Below are positions 23,201 through 31,652 of a stretch of DNA of 39,231 nt, in pieces. Made by a program: the position numbers and the translations under genes. The stretch lies in assembly GCA_944349375.1 (NCBI GenBank), contig CALVMV010000013.1, positions 1-39,231 of the forward strand, given 5' to 3'. Each line of letters opens with the position of its first letter. The stretch's first letter is position 1. This DNA comes from an uncultured Clostridia bacterium. Lineage in GTDB: Bacteria; Bacillota; Clostridia; Christensenellales; UBA1242. The notes under the pieces were generated by a model. The model had not been told where the DNA came from, ran no database searches, and saw nothing but the letters and a program-made list of their open reading frames with translations.

Positions 23201-24548
23201 CTTCACCCTCCTCAGTTAATTCAGTGATAATTGTTTTGTTTTTATTTTCATGTAATTGTCTTTCTGACATCCATTTTACAAATTTTTCATGAGCTTCTTC
23301 TTTAGATGTAGCATAAAATACACGTGTAAATGGTCTTTTTGTATTAAATATAGTAGATATACTTTCTGTTGTTATTTGAAATCTTTTTAAAGTATTATTA
23401 GTCTTATCAGTATTATTAGTATCATCGATAGTGGGCGTTTCAATTGGTTTAATAATTTCTGGAATTGTATTTAATGCTTTTGTTAATTCAGTTAACGTAT
23501 TTGTTTTATATAATTCTTTCCAAAAATTAATAGCTTCTTTTAATACTCTCCTCCAAACTAAAAACCCTTTGAATTTTATGTCGTCTACTTCTTGAAAACC
23601 ATTTGTTTCCCAATTATATTGTAATTTTTGCTCTACAGCATTTAAAGTGTATTCTAAATTTAACATTTCATTTTGATTTCCGTTTTTCGTAATAGTTGTA
23701 ATTATAGATTTTAATTTATCTGTTGCAAGCAATGCGTCTAATATAGATTTTATTGTATCTTCCGATAAAGTACATCCACACTCTTTTAATATATGAATAA
23801 AACTATTTTCGTCTGATAATGGATTAAATGTGTTTTGTTGAATTTTAGTTTTTTCTGTTATTTCAGGTTCAGATGTTTTAGGTTTTTCTACCACATGAGC
23901 TATTGCTGGATTTTGTGTTGCTTTTACTTCATAATAATTTTCTATTACTGGTATTTCTGGCATAGGTATTTCTTCTTTTTTATTATGATTTTCTCTATAT
24001 TCTTTTGAATTAGTTATTTGCCTAATGTCTATTTTTCTTTTTTCTTCTTCTGATAAATTAATATAAGGTACATATTCTTTCCCACGATATTTCATATTAG
24101 CTTTTCTAGTTTTACATTTAATACATATTCCTTGTAAAGTTAACTTTGCTTCCTTTCCACAGTCTGGACATACTCCGATATTGGTTTTTCTCATTTTCTT
24201 TTTCTCCTTTTTTAATTCAATTTGTTTCAAATATTCAGGTTTAATATACTGAGTAATTGGTAAAAATTTTTCTTTTACCTCCATTATAGTAATAGCTACT
24301 CCTGTGTTCCTGTTATACAATACTTCAATATTTCCGTCTGTAAGGTATCCCATTTGCTTAGATTTCCTACATACATATAAACAATGTAAATATAACGAAC
24401 TTTCTGGAATTAAATCATCTTTCCCATACCATTTACACGAGCTTTTCATTAGATTTTTAGTATTATACATATTTTTTAAAGAATTTCTTTCAAGAAGTCT
24501 TTGCTGTGCGTGTTTTGTTAATTTTATATCTTTTGGTAACTTAGCCAC
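23178..24548 (-). CDS. Large protein with zinc ribbon, first gene of the leftward block
   Basis: 456 residues with a GTG start (AAAGGAGAT just upstream). The N-terminus (IKLTKHAQQRLLERN) looks like a small RelE/DUF4258-type fold; then comes a CPDC...CIKC zinc ribbon around residues 127-144; the middle is low-complexity; the end is again folded (RVFYATSKEEAHEKFVKWM). It is the first gene after the divergent promoter, so it may be an early regulator or host take-over protein, but this is inference. Confidence 0.6.
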   Translation of the reverse strand: MAKLPKDIKLTKHAQQRLLERNSLKNMYNTKNLMKSSCKWYGKDDLIPESSLYLHCLYVCRKSKQMGYLTDGNIEVLYNRNTGVAITIMEVKEKFLPITQYIKPEYLKQIELKKEKKKMRKTNIGVCPDCGKEAKLTLQGICIKCKTRKANMKYRGKEYVPYINLSEEEKRKIDIRQITNSKEYRENHNKKEEIPMPEIPVIENYYEVKATQNPAIAHVVEKPKTSEPEITEKTKIQQNTFNPLSDENSFIHILKECGCTLSEDTIKSILDALLATDKLKSIITTITKNGNQNEMLNLEYTLNAVEQKLQYNWETNGFQEVDDIKFKGFLVWRRVLKEAINFWKELYKTNTLTELTKALNTIPEIIKPIETPTIDDTNNTDKTNNTLKRFQITTESISTIFNTKRPFTRVFYATSKEEAHEKFVKWMSERQLHENKNKTIITELTEEGEDGRNEIK

Positions 24549-24591
24549 ACTTTCATCTCCTTTCTTTATTATTATATTATATATAAGGAGT

Positions 24592-24631
24592 GAATAAGGT
24601 GTTGTTTCATAAGTTAATTCTCACCTTATTC
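24592..24631. repeat. 10-bp leader hairpin
   Basis: GAATAAGGTG (24592-24601) pairs with CACCTTATTC (24622-24631), loop 20 nt. It lies in the untranslated leader of the gene at 24548. No T-run follows, so it is probably not a terminator. Confidence 0.6.
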
Positions 24632-24666
24632 TCTTATTTATGGGATAGAATAAATCTACCAATATT

Positions 24667-24695
24667 AATATACAACAATTTTAACAATAAGTCAA
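24667..24695 (-). promoter_or_regulatory. Leftward early promoter
   Basis: On the minus strand TTGACT (24690-24695), 17 nt, TATATT (24667-24672). Confidence 0.7.
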
Positions 24696-24815
24696 TAGGT
24701 TTGTTGTCTTTTTTCTCAAGTCTCAAAGTTTACATAACCTAAAACGCTAGAGCTAAGCTATATTCAGGGTTTTGAGTGAGACAAGAAATATTTTGTTTTA
24801 ATTTTATAAAAATCG

Positions 24816-24844
24816 TTGTAATTTAATTTAAAATAATGTATATT
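24816..24844 (+). promoter_or_regulatory. Rightward early promoter
   Basis: TTGTAA (24816-24821), 17 nt, TATATT (24839-24844), upstream of the nuclease gene at 24873. Confidence 0.6.
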
Positions 24845-24872
24845 ATATAAAGAAAAAAGGAGAGATAATCAC

Positions 24873-25553
24873 ATGAAAAATTATAGCGATAGTCAATTTT
24901 TTGATTCACCATTTCGAGGTGTAACAAGTGTTTTAAATGCAATATTTGGAAATAAATTTGAAAATTCAGGAATACCAGAACACGTTTTAAGAATGGCGGG
25001 AGAAAGAGGTACAGCAGTTCATAAATATATTGAAGATTGGCTTAATTGGTACGATAAACCATTCAAAAAAGAAGATGATTGTGAACCTCATTTAGGTTTA
25101 GAATACGCTGTATATGAAACAGTATGGAAAGAATGGCTAGACGAAAGAATTAATTGGGATATAAAACCTTTATATACAGAACAAAAAATAATAAATAAAA
25201 AATTAGGAGTAAAAGGTATTATAGACTGCGTTGCTGTAGTTAATGATAAAATATGTATGATAGATTGGAAAACAAGTAGTAGTTTAGACGAATGGATAAC
25301 TAATTGTCAACTTCAATTATATTATATGATGTTATTAAAAGGTAACAAAGAAGAAAAAGATATAGCCAAAAAGATAGACGAATTAAGATGTCTTAGTTTG
25401 ACTAAAACAGGTTATAGATGGTTCAAATTTGACATAGATAAAAAAATAGGAAATTCAATATTAGAGTTATGGAATAAACATTATAGAGAAATTTCAGAAG
25501 CTGAAAAATTAAAAGAAAAAACTAAAACAGTAAAAAGGACGGTAATATTATAA
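24873..25553 (+). CDS. PD-(D/E)XK nuclease (RecB/Cas4-like)
   Basis: 226 residues. MAGERGTAVHKYIEDWL followed by GIIDCVAVVNDKICMIDWKTSSS is the PD-(D/E)XK pattern (D...D-x-K) seen in phage RecB-like exonucleases; NCQLQLYYMMLL is the conserved QxxxY helix. It probably acts in recombination or DNA processing. The last codons include AAGGACGGTAAT. The CGG here is out of frame; if its C were absent, the gene would end four codons earlier and the sequence would be a perfect SD for the next ATG (see findings). Confidence 0.85.
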   Translation: MKNYSDSQFFDSPFRGVTSVLNAIFGNKFENSGIPEHVLRMAGERGTAVHKYIEDWLNWYDKPFKKEDDCEPHLGLEYAVYETVWKEWLDERINWDIKPLYTEQKIINKKLGVKGIIDCVAVVNDKICMIDWKTSSSLDEWITNCQLQLYYMMLLKGNKEEKDIAKKIDELRCLSLTKTGYRWFKFDIDKKIGNSILELWNKHYREISEAEKLKEKTKTVKRTVIL

Positions 25554-25882
25554 TGAAAATAAAAACCAGTAAATTAGAATGGTATGTATTAAATTGGAAT
25601 GACAATGAGAAAAAAATGAAACCAATAAATATATTATCAGGAGTAGCAGAAGATTTAGCAAAAGAAGTAAAATCAGGTAGCGTACATAATAAAAGTATAC
25701 TAAAAGAATACATAAAAACTTATTTAATGTATAATTATTGGAGCAAAGTAGAATATGAATTTTTTGCGTCAGATATGTGTGGAATGAATTATGAAAAAAT
25801 AAGTGCTTGGCAACAAATAGAGCCAAACTTAGATATAATAGTAGATTATATTAATAAAAAATGTGATTTAAATTTTAAGTAA
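25553..25882 (+). CDS. Unknown protein, 109 residues
   Basis: It begins MKIKTSKLEWYVLNWNDNEKK and is mixed alpha-beta with a Trp-rich profile. The ATG shares its A with the stop of the nuclease. Function unknown; neighbouring nuclease and methylase suggest a role in DNA processing or protection. Confidence 0.6.
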   Translation: MKIKTSKLEWYVLNWNDNEKKMKPINILSGVAEDLAKEVKSGSVHNKSILKEYIKTYLMYNYWSKVEYEFFASDMCGMNYEKISAWQQIEPNLDIIVDYINKKCDLNFK

Positions 25883-25895
25883 AAGAGGTGTATAA

Positions 25896-26759
25896 ATGAG
25901 TAATCGTATTTATACTAGTACAAAGCGTGACCAAACGATAAATAAATATAGTAATAGAGAATTTACTAAAATGGATTGTTTAAAATGGTTAGATACGTTA
26001 GAAGACGAAAGTATTAATTTATGGATTTTAGACCCACCATATAATGTTTTAACTGGTAATATGAAGAACAAAAATGGAGCTGCTGTATTTCATTCAAGAT
26101 ATACAGCAAAAGTATCTCCTAGCGAAAGTGATTTAGAAAAAGGAATAGTAACTCCAAGATTTGAAGTAGCTATACCTTGGGAAGAACAACAAAAATTAGA
26201 AGACTATAAAAAATGGTGTTATCAATGGTATTGTAAAGCTCATAAAAAATTATGTGATGATTCATTTATGTTTATATTTTGGTCAATGCGTTATTTGTAT
26301 TTAGCATACCAAATATTCGACGTAAATAGAATTATATTCTGGCAACAACCAAACATGATAAGTAGTATATCAGGAGATTTTTGTTATGATATAACACCTA
26401 TTATAGTAGTAAGAAAAGGAAATCCAAGACTTACTAAAGAGGCAGGATTATGGGATAAGTCAAGTGTTTTGAATTTTACTAAACCTCAAGGAAATTATAA
26501 AAAAGATAAATTATGTCACCCAACCCAGAAGCCTCAAGCGTTACTTGAACATTTAGTATGGCTTAGTGATACAGACCATAATGGAAATATAATCGGAGAT
26601 TTCTTTGCAGGTTCAGGGTCCCTATTAAGAGCAGTGAACAGAGCTGACGTTAAATTATGTGACATGAACCGTGAATATTATGACAAATTCTTTGATACAT
26701 ATGTCACTGATTCAAGAATATACACTTGTAAAGTAATTGATGAAAGGAAAAATAAATAA
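25896..26759 (+). CDS. DNA adenine/cytosine-N4 methyltransferase
   Basis: 287 residues. Motif IV DPPYN lies around residues 46-50 and motif I FAGSGS near 236-241, i.e. the beta-class order (catalytic motif first). The target-recognition region lies between. HPTQKPQALLEHLVWL is the typical motif X. It would methylate phage DNA. AGAGGTG precedes ATG 25896. It is followed by an HNH gene starting 1 nt after its stop. Confidence 0.9.
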   Translation: MSNRIYTSTKRDQTINKYSNREFTKMDCLKWLDTLEDESINLWILDPPYNVLTGNMKNKNGAAVFHSRYTAKVSPSESDLEKGIVTPRFEVAIPWEEQQKLEDYKKWCYQWYCKAHKKLCDDSFMFIFWSMRYLYLAYQIFDVNRIIFWQQPNMISSISGDFCYDITPIIVVRKGNPRLTKEAGLWDKSSVLNFTKPQGNYKKDKLCHPTQKPQALLEHLVWLSDTDHNGNIIGDFFAGSGSLLRAVNRADVKLCDMNREYYDKFFDTYVTDSRIYTCKVIDERKNK

Positions 26760-26760
26760 A

Positions 26761-27297
26761 ATGATAGAAATTTGGAAAGATGTAAAAGATTATGAAGGCT
26801 TATATCAAATAAGTAATTTAGGTAGAGTAAAAAGACTAGCTTATACAAGAAAAATATGTCCTAAAGGAACCGAACAATACGATGTTCATTTTAAAGAACA
26901 TTTAAAAAGCACTTTTATAATGAATAGAGGCTATCAAACAGTAACTCTTTGTAAGAATAGTAAATTAAAATCTCACCATATTCACAGATTAGTGGCAGAA
27001 GCATTTTTAGATAATCCTAAAAATCTTCCACAAGTAAATCATAAAGATGAAAACAAATTAAATAATTGCGTAGACAATTTAGAATGGTGTACTCCTAGTT
27101 ACAATAATAATTATGGAGAAAGAAATAATAAAATGGCAGCTAAGTTAAGTAAACCTGTAATATGTATAGAAACAGGTATAACTTATTCCGGTATTCATGA
27201 AGCAGCAAGACAAACTGGAATGGATTATCGTAATATACACGCTTGCTGTTCAGGTAGATATAAGACTACTGGTGGTTATCATTGGGAATATGTTTAG
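26761..27297 (+). CDS. NUMOD4/HNH homing endonuclease behind the methylase
   Basis: 178 residues from ATG 26761. NUMOD4 (EIWKDVKDYEGLYQISN), HNH core (IHRLVAEAFLDNP...VNHKDENKLNN...LEWCT), C-terminal ETGITYSGIHEAARQTG and GGYHWEYV. This copy is intact without any shift, and its CGG (TCC GGT) is out of frame. It serves as a good reference for the shifted HNH copies in this window. Confidence 0.92.
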   Translation: MIEIWKDVKDYEGLYQISNLGRVKRLAYTRKICPKGTEQYDVHFKEHLKSTFIMNRGYQTVTLCKNSKLKSHHIHRLVAEAFLDNPKNLPQVNHKDENKLNNCVDNLEWCTPSYNNNYGERNNKMAAKLSKPVICIETGITYSGIHEAARQTGMDYRNIHACCSGRYKTTGGYHWEYV

Positions 27298-27370
27298 TAT
27301 TTATAGATGTAAAAAAATAGATTAATATTTTAAAATATTTTTAGGTAGTTAGGAAGGTAGGTAGTTAGTT

Positions 27371-27700
27371 ATGGCATTAAAAATAACTAAATTAGATTTT
27401 GAATTAGGCGAAAATGATAAAATTCCAAATGGACTTTGGTTTTATGTAGCAGATTATGTGAAAAAAGGAAATGATTCTTATGATAGGGCAAAAAGAAGAT
27501 TTGCTGTTACAACATTAGTTTCAAGATTAAATGAAATCAGAGCTCGTGAAGATGTAGAGGAATCAGATTTTCGTCTTATTTTAATGGCTGAAATAAATCA
27601 AGTTTATAGCAAACGAAAAGAATTAACCCAATTTGAGCAAGATATAATAAAATATATAATCGAAATATTCAAAATATTAGTAAATGGGGGTGTGTTATAG
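27371..27700 (+). CDS. Unknown protein before the primase-helicase
   Basis: 109 residues, helical, beginning MALKITKLDFELGENDKI. AAGGTAGGT lies before ATG 27371. Its TAG is immediately followed by the primase ATG at 27701. The position suggests a replication accessory role; no motif seen. Confidence 0.6.
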   Translation: MALKITKLDFELGENDKIPNGLWFYVADYVKKGNDSYDRAKRRFAVTTLVSRLNEIRAREDVEESDFRLILMAEINQVYSKRKELTQFEQDIIKYIIEIFKILVNGGVL

Positions 27701-30085
27701 ATGAGCAAATATGTAGAATTTGAATTTTGTGAACTACCGGACACACCTTATAGCTTTAACGAAGCTAAATTTAAAGCTGGTGACCCAGAACAAATAAAAT
27801 TATATAAAGATAGTAAAGTACCAAGACGTAAGAAAAAATTAACTTTCACAGAAATTACTTCTGAGGATAAAATGAAAAATTACGCAAGAGTAGTACCTGA
27901 AGGCTGTATGTTCATAGATTTTGATAATACTACAGAAGCTGACGAAATGTATGATATAATACTAAAATCTAAATTAAGGTGTTTAATATTAGAAACAACT
28001 AAAGGTTACCATTTTTTGTTTAGGGTTCCTGATTTTTACAAAAAAGAAATGACTGGTGCTACTAACTGGTTTGGTTATAAATTTGATACAAAAGGACCTG
28101 GTAGTGTTCAAATAATTAGGGTTTGTGGAATGACTCGTGATGAAAGATGTAGCTGGGAAATCAGTGAATTAGTTGAACCAGCTTCAATTGATATAGAATT
28201 ATTAGATGTCTTACCATATTGGCTATGGGGAAAATTAAAAGACAGTGATTTGCACAAAAAAGGAAAACCAGGAGAAAGCGAATATACTCTTACAGACACA
28301 CCGTTCACACAATTAATGACTATGAAAGAAGGTGGACGTCATAATCACATAGTTGAAAAGTGTAGTATGTTTGGTTTATCTAATGGTTTTGAGATGAATG
28401 AATTCAAAAGTTTAATTACAGCAATACACGACCAATATTTAGTAAAACTTGGAACACCTATGCCAGATAGTGATTTATTTGGGGATTTAGAGGATAGATG
28501 GGAAGACTATAAAGCCACACTTGAAAGCAGTGGTTGGGTTTACGATGAAGAAAAAAGAAAATGGGAAAAGACAAAATCTAAAAAAAGTGATAAAATAGAT
28601 GAACGTAGAGCCGCTGAATATTTATTTAAGCAATATGAATTCTACGGAAGTAATAAACAATTAGACGGAACATTTGAAAATTTATTATATAAAGAGATAG
28701 GAGGTCCATACGAATATAAAAGAGATATAACAGTATTTAGACAAGCATTAAAAGATTATAGTGACCAAAATTTTAAAAAAGACTTTTTCAAAGAAGTGGA
28801 GGTGCAGTTAATGCAAATGTGTGCAACAGAGAACCGAGTAATTCAAAGAAATGATAAATATATAATCGTAAAAAATAAAGTATTAAGCTGTGTATCTCCT
28901 GAGGCTTATGAGTTTGACTGGATAGGAAAAAGACCTCCAACTGATGTAGTTTTACCTTGGAATTGGTATTCTGAAGAATGGGTAAATGAACATGAAGAAG
29001 ATTTAGGAAAAAATATAATTTGGTTTATAAAACAATTAGCTAGAGATTCTTCTGGAAGAACCCAACCAGAAGTTGAACAGTGGTTGTGGGTAATTGCTGG
29101 TGCTAGTATGGTACCTGCTAATCAACTTCAAAAAATAGTAGTTTTAAGTGGTGGAGGACAAAATGGAAAAAGTTTGTATACTAGCTTAATTAGATTATCT
29201 TTAGGAGCTGATATGTTCAACGAAAGTAAAATATTTGACTCTAATCCACACGAAGGATTTTGGGGAGAAGGTTTAGATAAAGGTGTATGCTGTGTAATAG
29301 ACGATTTAAATAGAGTTTATAACAGAGACGCTTTTTCATATATTAAAGGGGCTATAACGGGTACTGATTGTGTAATGATAAATGAAAAATTCAAAGCTAA
29401 GAAAAAACTAGATATTTTACCACAAATAATCGCTTGTACTAATTTTGAATTTGAACTGTATGATAAATCAGAAGGTATGAAACGTAGAGTATTAATACTT
29501 CCTACTGAATTTCATATTGACGATAGTATCAAAGATGGAGATTTACAACACAAATTAGTATTAAATACAATGGACCCAGTAGAAGTAGCTAAATATAAAA
29601 TGAGCGAAGATTCTTTTAGTCATAAAGGTGTCAAAGTTATGAACATGTATACAGACGAAAAAGGTGTATTAGATAGTCTTTCAAGTGGAAGTTTAGCTTG
29701 GTTTTCTAATAAAGCTAGATATATGTACATGAAATGGTTAACAAAAGAATTAATAATAAAATCTAGTGATAGTATGAAAGAGCGTATGGATATAGTATTT
29801 TCAGGTGGATTTGACGTTGAGTGTACTGAATTTTTAGAATGGTATATAACTGAACGAAAAGAAAGTATCTGGACAAAAGAATTATACGGAGAATATGTAG
29901 ACTGGCATAACGAAATGGCAACAGGAGAAAACCAAATGAATGAACGAGCTTTTGCTAGAAATCTAACTAAAGCTATAAATGCTATGCTAGACAAGGGCTA
30001 TAAAGTTAAAATGAAAAAAACCAGAAATGAAAAAGGCATGACACTTAATAAACTATTTATTGGAAAGGATGCTATAGATAAATGA
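27701..30085 (+). CDS. D5-type primase-helicase
   Basis: 794 residues. The N-terminus is primase-polymerase-like (MFIDFDNTTEADEM, TTKGYHFLFRVP, VQIIRVCGMTRDERC); the C-terminal half is an SF3 helicase: SGGGQNGKS (Walker A), CCVIDDLN (Walker B), IACTNFEFEL (motif C) and KRRVLILP. It should prime and unwind at the replication fork. GGGGGTG precedes ATG 27701. All its CGG trinucleotides are out of frame, a useful negative control over nearly 2.4 kb. Confidence 0.92.
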   Translation: MSKYVEFEFCELPDTPYSFNEAKFKAGDPEQIKLYKDSKVPRRKKKLTFTEITSEDKMKNYARVVPEGCMFIDFDNTTEADEMYDIILKSKLRCLILETTKGYHFLFRVPDFYKKEMTGATNWFGYKFDTKGPGSVQIIRVCGMTRDERCSWEISELVEPASIDIELLDVLPYWLWGKLKDSDLHKKGKPGESEYTLTDTPFTQLMTMKEGGRHNHIVEKCSMFGLSNGFEMNEFKSLITAIHDQYLVKLGTPMPDSDLFGDLEDRWEDYKATLESSGWVYDEEKRKWEKTKSKKSDKIDERRAAEYLFKQYEFYGSNKQLDGTFENLLYKEIGGPYEYKRDITVFRQALKDYSDQNFKKDFFKEVEVQLMQMCATENRVIQRNDKYIIVKNKVLSCVSPEAYEFDWIGKRPPTDVVLPWNWYSEEWVNEHEEDLGKNIIWFIKQLARDSSGRTQPEVEQWLWVIAGASMVPANQLQKIVVLSGGGQNGKSLYTSLIRLSLGADMFNESKIFDSNPHEGFWGEGLDKGVCCVIDDLNRVYNRDAFSYIKGAITGTDCVMINEKFKAKKKLDILPQIIACTNFEFELYDKSEGMKRRVLILPTEFHIDDSIKDGDLQHKLVLNTMDPVEVAKYKMSEDSFSHKGVKVMNMYTDEKGVLDSLSSGSLAWFSNKARYMYMKWLTKELIIKSSDSMKERMDIVFSGGFDVECTEFLEWYITERKESIWTKELYGEYVDWHNEMATGENQMNERAFARNLTKAINAMLDKGYKVKMKKTRNEKGMTLNKLFIGKDAIDK

Positions 30086-30342
30086 TGAATAAAAAAGGAA
30101 AACATTTCAAAAATAAAAAAGAAAATGATAAAGATATAGCTAAGAGAATTTTAAGTCTTGCTGAATCTGGGGACTATGGGATATTCCCGCCTCCAATGAA
30201 AGCTCAAGTCGCAGTAAATGAACTATGTAGGTTTTTCTTAGGAGAAGATTACTGGACAACAGTAAATAGTAATGAGCAAGCAAATACAGAAATAGTTTTT
30301 GAAATTGAATGTAAATATAAAAATAAAGTGAACAGGAAATAG
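30082..30342 (+). CDS. Small unknown protein, 86 residues
   Basis: It begins MMNKKGKHFKNKKENDKDI; the middle has IFPPPMKAQVAVNELCRFFLGEDYW. It overlaps the primase stop by 4 nt. The codons near its end contain GTGAACAG. Function unknown; it lies between primase and terminase. Confidence 0.6.
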   Translation: MMNKKGKHFKNKKENDKDIAKRILSLAESGDYGIFPPPMKAQVAVNELCRFFLGEDYWTTVNSNEQANTEIVFEIECKYKNKVNRK

Positions 30343-30352
30343 AGGTGATTAT

Positions 30353-30892
30353 ATGCCAAAATCAAAAAAATCTAAAAAGACAATTGACGCAGAAGATATA
30401 ATTGGTACTTTCTTAAAAGGCGATAGATTTACTGACGACGAAAGATATAGGCAAAGTGTAGACGCTATTTATAGAAAATTAAAGCCGATATGGCTTAACG
30501 AATGTAAAGACGCTGTATGGTTATTAAAAGACGAGTACGTAAGAGACGTTGCTTCAATATTATATTTAGACGACCAAATGGGAGGAAATCTTGACCCTAC
30601 AAGTCTTAGTGAAGAAAGGCAGAATTTACTTGGCTGGAAGCAAGTACAAAGTAGTATTGAAAGATACAGAGCTATGGACTACTCGTTAGTAGATGATGAT
30701 AGTATTAAAGCTATATTATCTTCAATAATTAAGAACAAGGACGCCCGTGATGCTGATAGGCTAAAAGCAATTGAAATGTATACTGAAATGTTTACATCTA
30801 GCAATATAGAAGGAATCAACTTTATCAATGACCTTTATCGTGGTTCATTTGGAAAAGACAAAAGTGAGGAGGAAAAAGAAAGTGACGACTGA
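30353..30892 (+). CDS. terS: Terminase small subunit
   Basis: 179 residues. An N-terminal charged region leads into DERYRQSVDAIYRKLKPIW and a helical body; the end is acidic (DKSEEEKESDD). The size, helical profile and position directly upstream of the large terminase (apart from an inserted HNH gene) identify it as the DNA-recognition subunit. AGAGGTG lies before ATG 30353. Identification rests mainly on context. Confidence 0.7.
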   Translation: MPKSKKSKKTIDAEDIIGTFLKGDRFTDDERYRQSVDAIYRKLKPIWLNECKDAVWLLKDEYVRDVASILYLDDQMGGNLDPTSLSEERQNLLGWKQVQSSIERYRAMDYSLVDDDSIKAILSSIIKNKDARDADRLKAIEMYTEMFTSSNIEGINFINDLYRGSFGKDKSEEEKESDD

Positions 30893-31610
30893 AATCTGGA
30901 AAGATATAGAACGGATACGAAGGAATATTTCAAATAAGCAATTTAGGTAGAGTGAAACGACTATATAAAAATGGTACCACAAACATATTAAAAGGTGTCA
31001 TTAAAAACGGTGGATACATAGGGGTAATATTAAAAGTAAATAATAAATTCAAGTGTGAGTTAATTCATAGACTTGTTGCTAAAGCATTTATTCCTAACCC
31101 AGATAATTTACCTTGTGTTAATCACAAAGATGAAGATAAATTGAACAATGTAGCTTCAAATTTAGAGTGGTGTAACCACAAGTATAATAATAACTATGGG
31201 ACTTTTGCTACTAGAATAAGTGAATCAAAAATAAACAATACATATAATATTCGACCAGTAATGTGCGTTGAAACACGGAAAAGTATACCCAAGTGCACAA
31301 GAAGCAAGTAGACAAACCGGTATTCTTACATCACGGAATTTGTAGTTGTTGTAAAGGAACTGTATATAGTGCACGTAATGGTATTACACAAAGACATACG
31401 GCTGGAGGTTATCATTGGAAATACATAAATAATGAACCTACATTTAAAACCGCACATACAAAAAAAGTTAAATGTATTGAAACAGGTGTTATTTATAATT
31501 CTATAAAAGAAGCACAAGAAACATTAAAAATAAATAACATCAGTAGAGTATGTCAAAAAATACCTAAATATAAAACTGCCGGTGGCTACCATTGGGAGTA
31601 TGCAGAATAA
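30882..31610 (+). CDS. NUMOD4/HNH homing endonuclease between terS and terL, three CGG shifts
   Basis: About 241 residues. GAGGAGG (30866-30872) precedes GTG 30882, inside terS. The zero frame gives TTEIWKDIE, then CGG at 30912; skipping C gives GYEGIFQISN, the NUMOD4 motif. The HNH core is IHRLVAKAFIPNP...VNHKDEDKLNN...LEWCN. CGG at 31276 restores VET-GKVYPSAQEASRQ and CGG at 31334 restores S-GICSCCKG. After that come TAGGYHWKYI and a second copy of the C-terminal module (VKCIETGVIYNSIKEAQ...TAGGYHWEY). Every shift restores a family motif. The gene is uncorrupted otherwise. Confidence 0.88.
30912..30914 (+). other. In-frame CGG, +1 shift site (terS-terL HNH, first)
   Basis: GAA CGG A: skipping C restores KDIE-GYEG of NUMOD4. 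Confidence 0.9.
31276..31278 (+). other. In-frame CGG, +1 shift site (terS-terL HNH, second)
   Basis: ACA CGG A: in frame after the first shift; restores VET-GKVYPS. Confidence 0.9.
31334..31336 (+). other. In-frame CGG, +1 shift site (terS-terL HNH, third)
   Basis: TCA CGG A: in frame after the second shift; avoids a TAG two codons later and restores the CCKG segment. Confidence 0.88.
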
Positions 31611-31652
31611 AAGTGAACAGAAATCAATCAAGTTAATTAAAAGGAGGTGTTT

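Larger units (their letters stand above)
24549..24872. promoter_or_regulatory. Divergent intergenic region with hairpin and operator-like palindrome
   Basis: 324 nt without a gene. It holds both early promoters (24667-24695 minus, 24816-24844 plus), a 10-bp hairpin (24592-24631) in the leader of the leftward gene, and an imperfect palindrome around TAGAGCTAAGCTATA (about 24751-24765), which may be an operator. Confidence 0.65.

Noticed and set aside
24733..24785. CRISPR-repeat-like text around TAGAGCTAAGCTAT in the divergent region
   Set aside because: It occurs once, with no spacer array; better seen as a possible operator palindrome.
29620..29994. Minus-strand frame inside the primase-helicase
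   Set aside because: Opposite a clearly conserved gene, with no SD or family features.
30882..31610. The HNH gene is a plain pseudogene
   Set aside because: All three breaks are of one kind (C before GGN) and no stop or substitution damage is visible in the corrected frame.
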